A DNA stretch of 64,000 nt from Rhodamnia argentea (Eukaryota > Streptophyta > Magnoliopsida > Myrtales > Myrtaceae): positions 24,669,294 to 24,733,293 of the forward strand of contig NC_063155.1 in assembly GCF_020921035.1 (NCBI RefSeq). The letters run 5' to 3'. The translations under genes and the position numbers were made by a program. Under the pieces are notes generated by a model, which was not told the origin of the DNA, did no database searches, and saw only the letters and a program-made list of their open reading frames with translations. Numbering within the stretch: position 1 is the stretch's first letter; every line of letters begins with the position of its first letter. Shown piece by piece: positions 36,597-48,504 of the stretch.

Positions 36597-38925
36597 ATGG
36601 AGCTCTGTTTCTTGGATAAGCTAAAGAGCCAGCCTTCATGGGTCATCTTGCTCTTCACTCTCGGTTCAATCTCGATTTTCAAGTTCTCGCTCATTTTTCT
36701 CAACTGGGTCTACGTCAACTTCCTCAGGCCCGCCAAGAATCTGAAGAAGTACGGCTCGTGGGCGCTTATCACCGGGCCCACCGACGGCATCGGCAAGGGA
36801 TTCGCTTTCCAGCTTGCTCGGAAGGGGATTAATCTGGTCCTCGTCGGCCGGAACCCCGATAAGCTGAAGGAAGTCTCCGACGCGATCCTGGCCAAGTACG
36901 GGAAGGTGCAGATCAAGACGGTGGTCGTCGATTTCGCCGGGGACCTCGACGCGGGCGTGGGGAGGATCAGCGAGACTATCGAGGGGTTGGACGTGGGGGT
37001 CCTGATCAACAATGTTGGTATGTCATATCCGTACGCGAGGTTCTTCCACGAGTTGGACGAGGAGCTGCTGAAAAACTTGATTAAGGTCAATGTGGAAGGG
37101 ACCACCAAGGTCACTCAGGCTGTATTGGCTGGTATGATCAAGAGGAAGAAGGGAGCTATTGTCAATATTGGATCGGGGGCTGCGATTGTGATCCCTTCAG
37201 ATCCACTCTACGCAGTTTATGCTGCCACGAAAGCGTAAGTTGTTCATCTCTGATGCTTTGTTTTGATTGGAATAGTAATTGCAGAGTAATGGTGGAAAGA
37301 TGAAAGAAAAGTTGGTAGAATCGGATACTTGGTGTTCTTCTCTGATGCTGAGATGGAGTTTTTCCTTGTTTTTGGTTCAACTTCAGGTACATTGATCAGT
37401 TCTCCAGGTGTCTCTACGTTGAATATAAGAAGAACGGCATCGACGTGCAATGTCAGGTGTGATTACTGATATTTTCATTAAGTTCTGCTTGCCTTATGTT
37501 TTTTGTGTTCTTTTCTCTTCTTTCTAGATGTATAAAAAAGAAATTGGTTGGTCGGTGATTCTGAGATGGTTCTCTCAACTTATAGCTGCGAATGAATAGG
37601 ATTGAGTTAGGTAGCTTTTGTAGTCTGTTCAATGTCTCACCTTTATGAGTAAGTTCAATAAACATGTAACTACCTTTTTTGAGGATTTGCTTTTTGATGC
37701 TGCCATTGTGTTCTCATTCGCTTAATCAACGCATGCTTAGGTGGCCATCCAGAAGGCTGATATAGGTCCATGATGTTATTCACAACTCCAGTAAATAACA
37801 TGGTATAGCCTTGGTGCAAGAAGAGAAAAAAAGAAAAGATGCTATTGCTGTAGCCTGGTAGGATTGCCATGATCAATAAGTCTCTTCGATTATGACCTTT
37901 GTTTGTTTAGTGCACATATTGGCTGTCTGTCCACAGTGTCGGCAACTTTGCACTATAGTTTGACGCATTATGGCATGATGTGCCTTTTGAACTGGATGTA
38001 ATTGTATTGGGTTCTGTTGAGTACGTGATGACTACAAGGACCACTACCTTGTTAAAGCTTTTCAATCTTCTAATGCTTCTTTCTGTTGAACTGCATAGCT
38101 TAATGCTGTCCTGGTTGTCTCCATTGCAGTTAAACTCTCTGGGTTGCCAAATCTGTTGCAAAGGATATTGAATCTGACTAGCTCGTAGGTTCTACTTGAT
38201 CAAGAAATCAAACTTGTCATGGTGCCGTGTTGTGGCACGTTGAAACCTCTCCATCATTGACATGTGTTAAGATTGCTGATAAATTTGTGGATGTCTTAAA
38301 CTTGAATTGTTGCACATGGTTTAAATCTACGAACTGTTTGACACCTGGGTACAGCATGAGGGTCTCTACATGTTGTAAAAGAGAAATCCTAAGAATCGAC
38401 AACCGTTTGCTGGAATTATTGAAGTGTCCCATTGTTAAGAAGCATTAACATCAATAGTTTGGAGTCGCATTCCATTATTTGTCTTTTGCAAGCACATCCC
38501 TATATCTGACTCAGGGAGGCAGGTTGTTGGAACTCTTCAGACAAATGTTAGAGGTCATCACTGGTGTCTTTGAGAGTTCATCTTGACAGATTTGAACTCT
38601 CAGTTGTGTCATGCTTGTGTGCCGGATTCTCTGGTGCTCTACAGTTACCATTCTCTACTTTCGCATGCAGGTTCCACTGTACGTGGCCACCAAGATGGCG
38701 TCAATCAGGCGGTCGTCTTTCTTCGTACCGTCAGCTGAAGGCTATGCTCGGGCAGCTCTGCGGTGGATTGGCCATGAACCTCGATGCACCCCCTACTGGC
38801 CCCATTCCCTCCTCTGGGGTCTTGCTCGCTCGTTACCAGAGTCCATGATCGATTCGTGGCGGCTGCGATTTTGCCTCGCCATTAGGAAGAGGGGTCAGCT
38901 CAAGGACTCGAGGAAGAAGGAATAG
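36597..38925 (+). CDS. KCR1: Very-long-chain 3-oxoacyl-CoA reductase (KCR1)
   Basis: Exons are 36597-37234, 37387-37456 and 38671-38925 (320 residues). This is the second enzyme of the fatty acid elongase: it reduces 3-ketoacyl-CoA to 3-hydroxyacyl-CoA with NADPH at the endoplasmic reticulum, supplying waxes, sphingolipids and seed oils. An N-terminal membrane segment (about 14-42) precedes a short-chain dehydrogenase fold with the cofactor motif GPTDGIG (60-66), NNVG, Ser193 in NIGSG, and the catalytic YAATK (Tyr208, Lys212). The intron after exon 1 splits the Ala codon right behind that Lys. The C-terminal RKKE resembles a dilysine ER retrieval signal. The start is the Met matching AtKCR1 (about 318 residues); an in-frame upstream extension exists but is not conserved in kind. 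All active-site residues are present. It lies between the receptor kinase and PsbY, as in Arabidopsis. Confidence 0.95.
37457..38670 (+). other. Intron 2 of KCR1
   Basis: This 1214-base intron (gtgtga...atgcag) contains no recognisable element. Its ORFs have no family signature. Confidence 0.6.
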
Positions 38926-39205
38926 TATGGGAATCCCTGGACTCCATGGCACGCATGCGGTTATGACTAGAGCTGTGCTTGTTCTATCTTTGAGATTTTC
39001 TTCTTTCCAAAGTGTATGCTCTTCGAAATTCATGCTTTATATGCTTGTTTTGTGTTGGTACGCTTTGATGGTTTAAAGTAGTCAAATACATTATTCTTGA
39101 CATTATATCTTATCATTTACATCTCTCTCTAGACTAACAAAGATCAAGGATGAAAACATTTTGTCAGGAAAAGTTTGTCAGCAAGACTATTTATATTTTC
39201 AATTA

Positions 39206-40130
39206 GGCTCCGTTTGTTTCACTGAACACATTTTCTAAAAAATTACTTTTCATATTTTTCGGTGGTTGGATTGCTTAGAAAAATGAATTTATAGAAAGGG
39301 TTTTTCCTATCAAAGCTTAAATTTGGAAAAAAACAATTTCCTCTTTAAAATAGGAGAAATGATTTTTCAAAATATGATTAGGTATCGGCGCTTTAATTAG
39401 AAACTGTGCTTCAGCATGAAAATTCCAACGCTCGTTCTTGGGTGTCTTTGGCAACGTGGCTTGGCCCTCAGTGCTCGGGCCTGGGTCCATGTAGGCCTCG
39501 CTCGAGACTTGGCTGCCACGCCTTGGTCCATCAAGCCTAGGACACCAGTGCCTGTCCTCGGAATGTAAGGCTAGTACTATCGAGGCCAAGCTCTGGTCTT
39601 CGTCGCCCGAGCTCGAGTCCATCAAGGCCTAAATTAAAAAAAAAAATTAGCATTTTAAATAGCATTTTATTTATTTATGTATTTCATTATTTTTTTTCTT
39701 TCTTCCTTTGTCGGTTGCCGGTAGTTAGGCCATAGGCGCGGACTAGCGAGAGCCCACCTTATCGGATCTTGGTGAGCTAGAGCCTTGCCCAAGGCTGTCG
39801 AGGCTCGAGCTCGCCATATTGCCCGTGGCTTATTGCTGGATGTCATTGTTGCCATAAGAAGAAAAAACAAAAACAAAAACAAAAAAACAAAAAAATCGAC
39901 ATGAGTGCGGTGTGTCATGTAGGACAGCCGCCATTAACTTAAGCAATTTCCGACTAAATCAACTTAGCAATTTCTAACTAAATAAGATTTTCCTTACAAA
40001 ATAACGGAAAATATTTTCAATTCATTTTCAAGTCACAATCAATTACCGAATAAAGCGGTTATTTTCCCGAAAAATAACTTCCCCGAACAATATTTTTCAA
40101 AAATTTTTTCGTAAAATAAACGAAGGTCGA
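39206..40130. mobile_element. Fold-back element with GC-rich core
   Basis: The left edge reads 'ggctccgtttgtttca' and then attttctaaaaaatta. The reverse complement of the right edge reads 'cgaccttcgtttatttta', then cgaaaaaatttttgaaaa, so the ends are inverted relative to each other. Between them lies a GC-rich core (about 39430-39850) with repeated gag/ctcg words. No coding sequence is seen. Edges resemble those at 56165-56407 and 2511-2725. Confidence 0.5.
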
Positions 40131-40447
40131 GTGAATTGTGAATTTCAAATCCACGCAGCACGTATTTATGCAAGTCATTTGAAGTTCAAGAGAAACATTT
40201 CTCATAATTCCACAAAAAAAACTTATTTTATTCTAGCCGAAGTGTCAAAAATACTTTATTACTTATCAAAAAGGGGTCCTCTCCATGGTCTGAACTCAGC
40301 GGTTCGCGGCAAGGGGAAAAAAACCCTACTTTAAACCCTGTCGAGCGACAGAGGCTTGGTTCAGGCTTGGGATCCGTGGATGTCGTTACTATCAGCATCG
40401 ACGTCGTCATCATCTCCAAGTGTTATTGTCGAGTGAGTCGCTCGACG

Positions 40448-43400
40448 ATGGAGGGTCCGATTCCGAGAGCGGTTTTCATCGACACCAGCCTTGGTACTCA
40501 CCTGGCGATGCTCATCTCCGACACCGACACTGTTTCCGACCTCAAAAGTAACTCGGATTCTCTTCTTTCTTTGTATTTTTCGTTTGCATTTGCACGGTGT
40601 CTGCCATGTTTGCTTATATTTGATGGGTTGCGGGGTTGATTTTGGAGTGACGAGGATGTTGGAGTGCCTATCAGGAGTGACGTTGCATCGACTACCGTTT
40701 CCGACCTCAAAAGTAACTCGGATTCTCTTCTTTCTTTGTATTTTTCGTTTGCATTTGCGCGGTGTCTGTCATGTTTGCTTATATTTGATGGGTTGCGGGG
40801 TTGATTTTGGAGTGACGCGGAATGTGGGGGACTTGCTGATCGAACATGATGGGTGACGGGTTTGTAGATGGAGGAGGTTGGAGTGCCTATGGTGTTGCAT
40901 CGGACTTAGGCTTCCTTTGCATTGACTTGGTTTCCTTTGTATGTTGGAGCGTCTAAGCTTAGCCGGATGCTTTTGTATTCTTCATTCTTTTTGGTGGGAG
41001 AGGACAAGAAGGCATTGGATTACAACCATTGATCTATATTTGATCCGATGGTTAAAATTGCATCTCCCATCTACCTAACCAGATAATAAATAGGAAGCTT
41101 TTAGAGAGAGGGACAATTACAGTATCGTCCGCCCTTGAGAATATTCTAGAGAGTCCTAGAGAACCCTAGGGAAAACCCTAGTCCGCCCATACATGTAACA
41201 TATCAAGTTTTGGGATACCTCTTGGCTATATGATCAACTGGTCGCCCCATAAAAACCTCAGCCCGTCACTTATGCCTGTGTGTCTGTGCTTTACAAGGCT
41301 TTTGATGCGAGAATCTTCAACCGATTTGGAAATAAGTTTGGATGAGCTCTTTTCAATTGTTTTAGGGGAAGATAGTGGTAAAGCTGTCCTTTTCTTATTT
41401 GAGATGTCAGGCTTTGAATACTTGAGATGTTAAATTTTTTAACTGTTTTCACTGAATTGTATTTGGAAATAGGAGAACTCGTGAATGACCAAATGCTGTA
41501 GGATGCATGCAATGATCAGTTTCTGCTGCCAAAGTTTGTCAGAGCAGGTGTATAATTGGCTATTTAGGCTTCGATCAAGCTGCTTTTATTTGGGGAGGGG
41601 ACAGTGGGTGTGTTTTGCTAACTTGAGTCTTTTGTTTAGCTAGGTCCTCTCTGCAAATATAGGCAGGAAGACATCTTTCTTTGAGAACGTCAAACTTGTT
41701 GTTTGCATGTTTGTTCTTGTTGTTTCCACCTTCATCACATTTTCTTGCAGTCTTAATCAATTTGCATTATCTTGGTTCACAAATATTGTAGTTCTGGCTG
41801 TACACATGAGTTCAGACAATCATCTTGTGCAATTTATAAATGGTTTTCCTGACAAGGTTCATCATTTTCCAGTTTCTTTTTCAACTAATGCTTGGTTCGT
41901 TTTGACTCCTAATTAAAATAAGTGTTGGTATAGTCTTAATCAGTGAATGACAGCTAATGGTCTGAATTCACAGGGAAAATAAAGGTTGAACACAAAGCAT
42001 GCTTCCCAACCTTGGGGGAGATACATGTTAACGCTGTAAAGGTATGTGTACAAAGGATGGACCATGGCCTTGGTTTTTATTTTACTTTTCTTCCATTTAA
42101 AGTTTACGAGCTTTCATTAATCTGACAGGTTAAGCGCAAAGGAGACTTTTATCATCTAGCCGATTCCATGCATGTGAGAAGTGCATTCAATGGGGTTAAA
42201 AAGAATTGGTTTGTTTCAGTTGATGCTTCCATTTTGAGTGTCTATTCTGATGGACGAAACAGGCTCAATCCTAGCTCCAGCGACCAACCTGTTCTCCTTG
42301 CAATCACTAGTAAACCTTCCAGTGATCAACTTGATACTACACCTGATGACCAGCCTGAAACTGTGCCCAAAAGGCTGTCCAGGTTTGAGGTTTCAGCAAC
42401 ACCAAAGGCTGGTAGCTACCAAAATGTTGACAAGGTTGTTCCTGTCATCGCTTCAGAAAATTTGGTGGTTGAACAAAATGACGTTATTGATTGTTCGAAC
42501 GTAAATAGAATGACCCCTCTGCCCTCTCTATGGATGAAGCAGAACACTGAAATTTCTACATCTATTCCATTATCTACCGAACCTTTGGACGTTTGTGACT
42601 CATTCACAACTGGTTCAAGAAATAAGAAGAGGGAAAAAAACGAGAAAAAGTCAAAGGCGTGCAATCTAGAAGATTTGAGTCACCCTTCTTCTAGGAAAGC
42701 CATCAGGAATGAGATGGAAGTGCAGAAGGAAAGTTTGGTCTTTGATCGCAATGATCTCATTGGAGAACCTGAAAATATCATGGCTCCCAATCAAAGCATT
42801 CAAAGCCCGAAAACTTCTGAACCTCAACAGGCCTCTTTTAAAGAAAAGCCTTTAGAACTTGTTCAAGAAAAGGGTAAGAATATACTTTCTCGACTGGGTT
42901 AATAGAGTCGCTGCCTTTCTACATAATTTTTCAGCAATTTAAATACCAGCCATAAGTTAAAGTCACAATAGTCCATGTTCTCACTACTTGCTATTTCATC
43001 TTGTAGATATTGAGATGCATGATGTCAATTCCCATAAACAGTATAGTGGAGATGGTGCAGGAGATGGTGTCCACAGTTGTTCACTTGTAGTCAGAGAGCC
43101 GGACCACTCGAAAAAAGGTACTAAGCATTCTATGGCTGAGTATGGCTTAGTACCTTTTATCTTAATGATGGTTTTTCTAGTATTAAGTTGGTTATGCACA
43201 GAATTTGGCCAGAATAAAGTCACTGGGGGCATTGAGAAGGCTATTCTCACTGGTGAATCAGTAGCTGCTTCTAAAATTGAGGAACTCAAAGCATTGCCGA
43301 AGAAAAGAAAGAAGTCTAAAAGATTAAAGGAGTCGGATGGGGGAAAGAGCATCAATTCTTTTACCGAGCACATTGAAAGCTCTTTAATTGGAAGATCTTT

Positions 43401-46400
43401 AGCTGACCTTCAAAAAGTTTCTGAAGGTGATGAATCCCGAAATAAACTTGAGAACCAAGAAAACTTCTTGTCTCAAGCGAGGGGAGAAGAAACAATGGTG
43501 ATGGCTGCTGCAGAGCCTCTTGATATGCATGGGACTAAGGTGGAATCTTCTCAACAAGTTATTGAGAAGAATATGGATATTGAGAGCATTGAAGAGAAGA
43601 CAAAGAAGAAAAGCAAGAAATCACGAAGATCAACTGTGGAGAATCTACCCGGTGTGGAGATGAAAGATCCAAACTTGGATGTTAATGATCCAATATTGAC
43701 GAGTGCAACTGGGAATGAGACTACTACCAGTCACAGGAGGCCTGTGAAAGGTATTGATCTTAATCCCAATAAAATTGCCAATGTTGCTGTCAATCCTGTG
43801 TGCATGCTTTCTAATTCCGTGAATTCCTCTCTTCTCCAGCTTCATCACATGCATCTGAAGGAAATAGCGGAGGCGACCCTCCTCAATCGACTAAGAATGT
43901 GGATCTCCCTAGTAATGACCATCTAGATAAAGGAGAAAACTTGTCTGAAGCTAGGGGAGGAGAAACAATAGTGAAGCTTGCTGCTCCAGGGCATCTTGAT
44001 GTGCATAGGAGTAAGGCGGAATCCTCACAACAAATCATCGAGAAAGAAGCGAAAACTGATAGCATTGGAGAGAAGACAAAGAAGAAAAGAAAGAAATCAC
44101 GAAGATCAACTGGGGAGAATCTACCCCTTGTGGAAATGAAAGATCCAAACTCTGATGCTTTTGAACTAACACCGATGAGTACCACTTTGAATGACACTAC
44201 TAGTGAGCATGCCAGTTATAAGAAGTCCATGAAAGGTATTAATGTTAAACCCGAAAAAGTGTGGCCCTTGTTGTTGTTGATCCTGTAAACACTCTTTCTA
44301 ATCCAGTGAATTCTTTTCTCTTCTCCAGCTCCATTACATACATCTGAAGGAAATAAAAAGGGTGGCCCTCCTCAATCAATCAGTAATGTGGATCCCCTGA
44401 GTGGTGACCGTCTAGATAAAGGAGAAACCAACTTGTCTCAAGCAAGGGGAGCAGAAACGATAGTGAGGGCTGTAGAGCCTCTTGATGTGGATGGCACAAA
44501 GGTGGAATCCTCACAACAAATTATCGAGAAAGAATTGAACTTTGATTGCACTGAAGAGAAGACAAAGAAGAAAAAAAGGAAATCACGAAGATCAACTAGG
44601 GAGAATCTACCCCGTATGGAGATGAAAGATCCATACTCTGATGCTTTTGAACCAACAACAATGACTACTACTCTAAATGACGCAAGTTATGAGCATACCA
44701 GGTACATGAAGCCCATGAAAGGTATTAATGTTAAAATTGAGAAAGTTGCCCTTGTTGCTGTCAATCCTGTATATGTTATTTCTAATTCAGAGAATCCTTC
44801 TCTCTTCTACAGCTCCATCACATACATCTGAAGGCAACAAGGAGGGTGGCCCTCCTCAATCAATCACTGAGGTGGATCTCCCAAGTGGTGACCATCTAGA
44901 TAAAGGAGAAAACAACTTGTCTCAAGCCAGGGGAGGAGAAATGATAGTGAGGGCTACTACTGTAGAGCCTCTTGATGTGCACGGAACTAAGGCGGAATCC
45001 TCACAAAAAATCATTGAGAAGGTAAATTTTGAAAATGCTGAAGAGAAAAAGACAAAGAAGAAAAGAAAGAAATCAGGAAGATCAACTGTGGAGAATCTAC
45101 CCAGTGTAGAAATGGAAGATCCAAAGTCCAGCACTATTGATCCACTGCCCATTAGTGCGACCGTGGATAAGACTGCTAATGGGCATACCAGTTACCTGAA
45201 GCCCATGGAAGGTATTTAATTGGTTTCCTGGGAAAATTGTCGTGGTTGCTGTTATCCCTCTTTACACTTTCTGATTCAGGGAATATTCTTTCCCCTCCAG
45301 CTCCATCACATACATTTGAAGGTAATAACGAGGGTGACCCCGCTCAATTGATTGTGAATGTGGATCTCCCTAGTGGTGATCATCTAGCTAAAGGAGAAAA
45401 CAACTTGTCTCAAACAAGGGGAGGAGAAACAATGGTGAGGGATGCTGCTGCAGAGCCTCTTGATGTGTATGGGTCTAAGGCAGAATCCTTAGAAGAAATC
45501 ATTGACAAAGAAATGAACATTGAAACTTTTGAAGAGAATACACATAAGAAAAGAAAAAAATCGCGAAGATCAACTGTGGAGAATCTACCCAGTGTAGATA
45601 TGGAAGATCCACACTCTGATGCTAATGATCCACTTCCCATTAGTGCGACTGTGAATGAGACTGATAATGGGCATTCCAATCACATGAAGGCTATGAACGG
45701 TACTAATTTGAATCAGGAGAAAATTGTCTTTGTTGCTTATCCTCTTTACACTTCATCTAATCGCCGGAATCTTCTTTTTTCTCCAGCTCCATCACATACA
45801 ATTGAAGGAAATAGTGAGGACGACCCTCCTCAATCGATTAGGGATGTGGATCTACTCCCTAGTGGTGACCATCTAGGCGGAGTGAACAATCATTCGAAGG
45901 CGGTCAATGAAAGGGACACGATCAATTTCGGTGATTATTTTGTACCAAGGCAACTCCAGCAAGAAGCCCTGGCTCCTAACAATTCTGTTGTTCATGGAGG
46001 GACAAAAGAAAATGGAGTAACTAAAAAGGTTAAAGGCAAAAGAACAAAGAAAGCTGACACAACTGTTGATGGCAGCTCCTCTTGGTTGCAGAGTTCAGTT
46101 ATGTCAAATGGACCACAAGATGGACAAAAATCTCCTACCGGTAACTCCTACTCCATCCAACTTCAAGAATCACTAGCTAATGACAAGAATGGGAAGGAGC
46201 CTCCTGTAGGTCCTGGAAGTACAGACCTCACTTTGTTGTCTTCGAAATCGGATAAGTTTAAGATTATAGCTGAAGAAGCTCCCGGGGCCAAAGTCATTGT
46301 TGCTACTCCTAATCTAGAGAAAGACAGTGAAGCATCAGCTGCATCAGGCTCTGACATGAAAAGAACCAAGAATGTTAAAGCAGGCAACAATAGGCGCTCA

Positions 46401-47306
46401 GAAGTAGACCGCTATCGTCTGGCTGTTAGGAAATCTTCTCACCAGCATACTGGGGAAGTTGTTGGTACCTCTGAAAGGAAGAAAAGCTTGCTCGCAACAT
46501 CAGTCGCGATTTTCAAGGATGAAAGCAGTGGGAGTTCTGCAGAAGCTGAGGGAATTGAGGGTTCTTATTCTAGCACCAGGACACCATCAGATACATTGTT
46601 GTCTGGCTACTCGGATGGCGACAGTAATGCAAATCTGAACTCACCTAGGGATGGTATATTCCTAATGTCTATTGGCCCGGGAATTAGTTGTGCCTGCCAT
46701 GTTAAATGAAGTCTACTAGCTGATGAGTTCCATTTATCGTAATCTCTCGTTGGCTGACCGCTATCTGGAACTAGTAATAGCTAAAGTTTTTCCTTTTGTG
46801 AAATTTGCCTCAGGGAACCTTTCAAGAAAATATGATGGTGGGAGTAGCATGAAGAAATCACAGTAAGTATATGCAATTGATCCATGTCATGGCCTTTCTT
46901 GCTTTTAGAAGAAGATATAAAAAACATACGAGATAGCTTGCTGTTTCAAATTGTCCTTGCGGATGCTTTAAATGTGTTTTGCATTTTGTTATTGAGCAAT
47001 TTCACAGTTTTATATATTCAATGTATGGTGAGCATGTGCTTAGATTCTTCTTCCATCTCATTAGCGCATGGCAAGTAATGTCACTGAACAAGATCGCACC
47101 TCCCTATTTCCCGATATGGCTTCCTTACAGCATTCTCTTGCTCTTCTTGCAATAGGTCCTCAGACAGAAAGGATCTAACCCTCGACAGGATCCTCAGGAG
47201 TTCAAGCAGGTACAAGAAGGCCAAGCTAGTTGCTTCTCAATCGCAGCTTGAAGACTCTGAAAGCCAACCACTTGAATTTGTGCCTGATAGTCAAGCCATC
47301 TCATAG
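40448..47306 (+). CDS. Large lysine-rich plant protein with tandem exon repeats, unknown function
   Basis: Twelve exons join in frame (1408 residues): 40448-40547, 41974-42041, 42129-42873, 43007-43117, 43202-43750, 43840-44235, 44329-44721, 44813-45211, 45301-45699, 45787-46653, 46814-46862 and 47156-47306. The N-terminal 95 residues (RAVFIDTSLGTHLAMLIS, then TVSDLKRKIKVEHKACFP, GEIHVNAVKVKRKGDFYHLADSM, then WFVSVDASIL) look like a ubiquitin-like fold and feel conserved, but I do not recall a name. The middle is low-complexity and consists of four full and two partial copies of a ~132-residue repeat, each with basic KKKRKKSRRST (a nuclear-localisation-like cluster) and ENLP-VEM-DP. The C-terminus (LDRILRSSSRYKKAKL, then EFVPDSQ) again looks conserved. 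Nuclear location is inferred from the basic clusters. No catalytic motif is visible. The exon structure is supported by twelve matching GT-AG borders and unbroken frame. Confidence 0.82.
40532..40817 (+). repeat. Direct duplication (~121 bp) spanning the exon 1 splice donor
   Basis: Bases 40532-40652 recur at 40697-40817 with few changes (offset 165). The duplicated segment begins inside exon 1 (gtttccgacctcaaaa) and includes the splice donor gtaact plus the start of intron 1. A small partial third copy of neighbouring words (gagtgcctat, gttgcatcg) is seen at 40874-40905. Confidence 0.9.
43471..45915 (+). repeat. Tandem exon-intron array inside the lysine-rich gene
   Basis: A unit of about 486 bases, one exon of 393-399 bases plus one intron of 87-93 bases, is repeated. 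Full exon copies are 43840-44235, 44329-44721, 44813-45211 and 45301-45699. The 3' part of exon 43202-43750 and the 5' part of exon 45787-46653 are half copies. Introns also match each other (starting gtatt/gtact and ending tctccag or similar), which shows that exon and intron were duplicated together. All repeat exons begin and end in phase 1, so gain or loss of a unit keeps the frame. Confidence 0.92.
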
Positions 47307-48504
47307 TTAGGTCTGTGCGATGCAACAGGTATAGAAGGAAGACCTCAAGGAGGTTGATTTGGAGGATCAGCCCCGCATTAGAACCTCCTCAAATTTTGAC
47401 ATTTGTGCTTTTTATTGAGGTTATTGTCACACCCTATTCTCTACTTTCTGCTACTTCTCAATGCTCCGTAAATTAGCTTAGAATGCATTTTGCTGGAAAA
47501 GAGGGTAATCATCGTCAACAAAGCTCTGTCCAGAAGCTGACTCTTTTGGAGTCATTTTGTCTGCTTCGGCCGGTGGTTGAAGAAATTTTCCTCCGGTGCA
47601 ATCACCGCCTATGCACTCCCCATTTTCCTGAATTCGGGATAGATGACTGATTAACCGAGTTTGATAAGTTGGTAGTGTGTGGCGTTAATACACTGATGTC
47701 AAAGGTCCGATTGAAGTTCTCTTTTGCCGTTAATTGCTTCTGATTATGTTGTTGGTCTTTACAGGCTCCATGTGCTGTCTATTCCTCTGTTGTCTTTATA
47801 ATTTTCTTCGGGTTTATCATTTGGTATACATATGAGAATCTTCCATAGAATAATACCTCAACTAGGATCTTCCAAGGAGCCGATGGACATCGAATCTGCG
47901 GCGTGTTGCACTCATTCCACTTCCATTCCTTTTTGTTTTTTTAATTTCAGTCTTGCATAGCCAGACTGACTCACCAGTAACCGAGCAGTAGGAACGGGTC
48001 CTTGTTTATGGGCTAATGGCATTAATCTGCACTTGATATTACATCAAACCTTATTTCTTGTGATGTGAAAGAATATCATCTCTGCGTCGACTTCATTTCT
48101 TTGTGATCTAAACATTGCAAGAAGCTCTGAATTAGCGCGACCCTTGATTTTCACCACTTCATCGACCTAGTCGAGTGAAAATTTCCGTCTTAGAGTCACT
48201 CTAATGGACTCTCTATTACATTCACAGGCCAAAGATGCAAACTTGACCTAAGATTACACTCTGTTGATGCCGGAGAGCATGAGAAAGTGAGGATGAAAAG
48301 AGGACGTCTACGGGAGAAAGTATTGTACATAAGTAGTGTTAATGGCCATATTTTTACATCTTCCGGAACATGAACCGCGACAGAGATTCTAAAAAATGAG
48401 ACAAGAAAATTCCATTAACGGAAAGTGCAGGTACATGTTACATGTATAAGTGCCGCTACACTTCCTCAGAAACCCAAGTCTTTTCTAACTTCATTTTGTC
48501 TTTT
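47307..48504. other. Convergent 3' regions of the lysine-rich gene and PsbY
   Basis: No coding exon is seen. The two genes face each other here, so the stretch holds both 3' UTRs. Confidence 0.5.
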
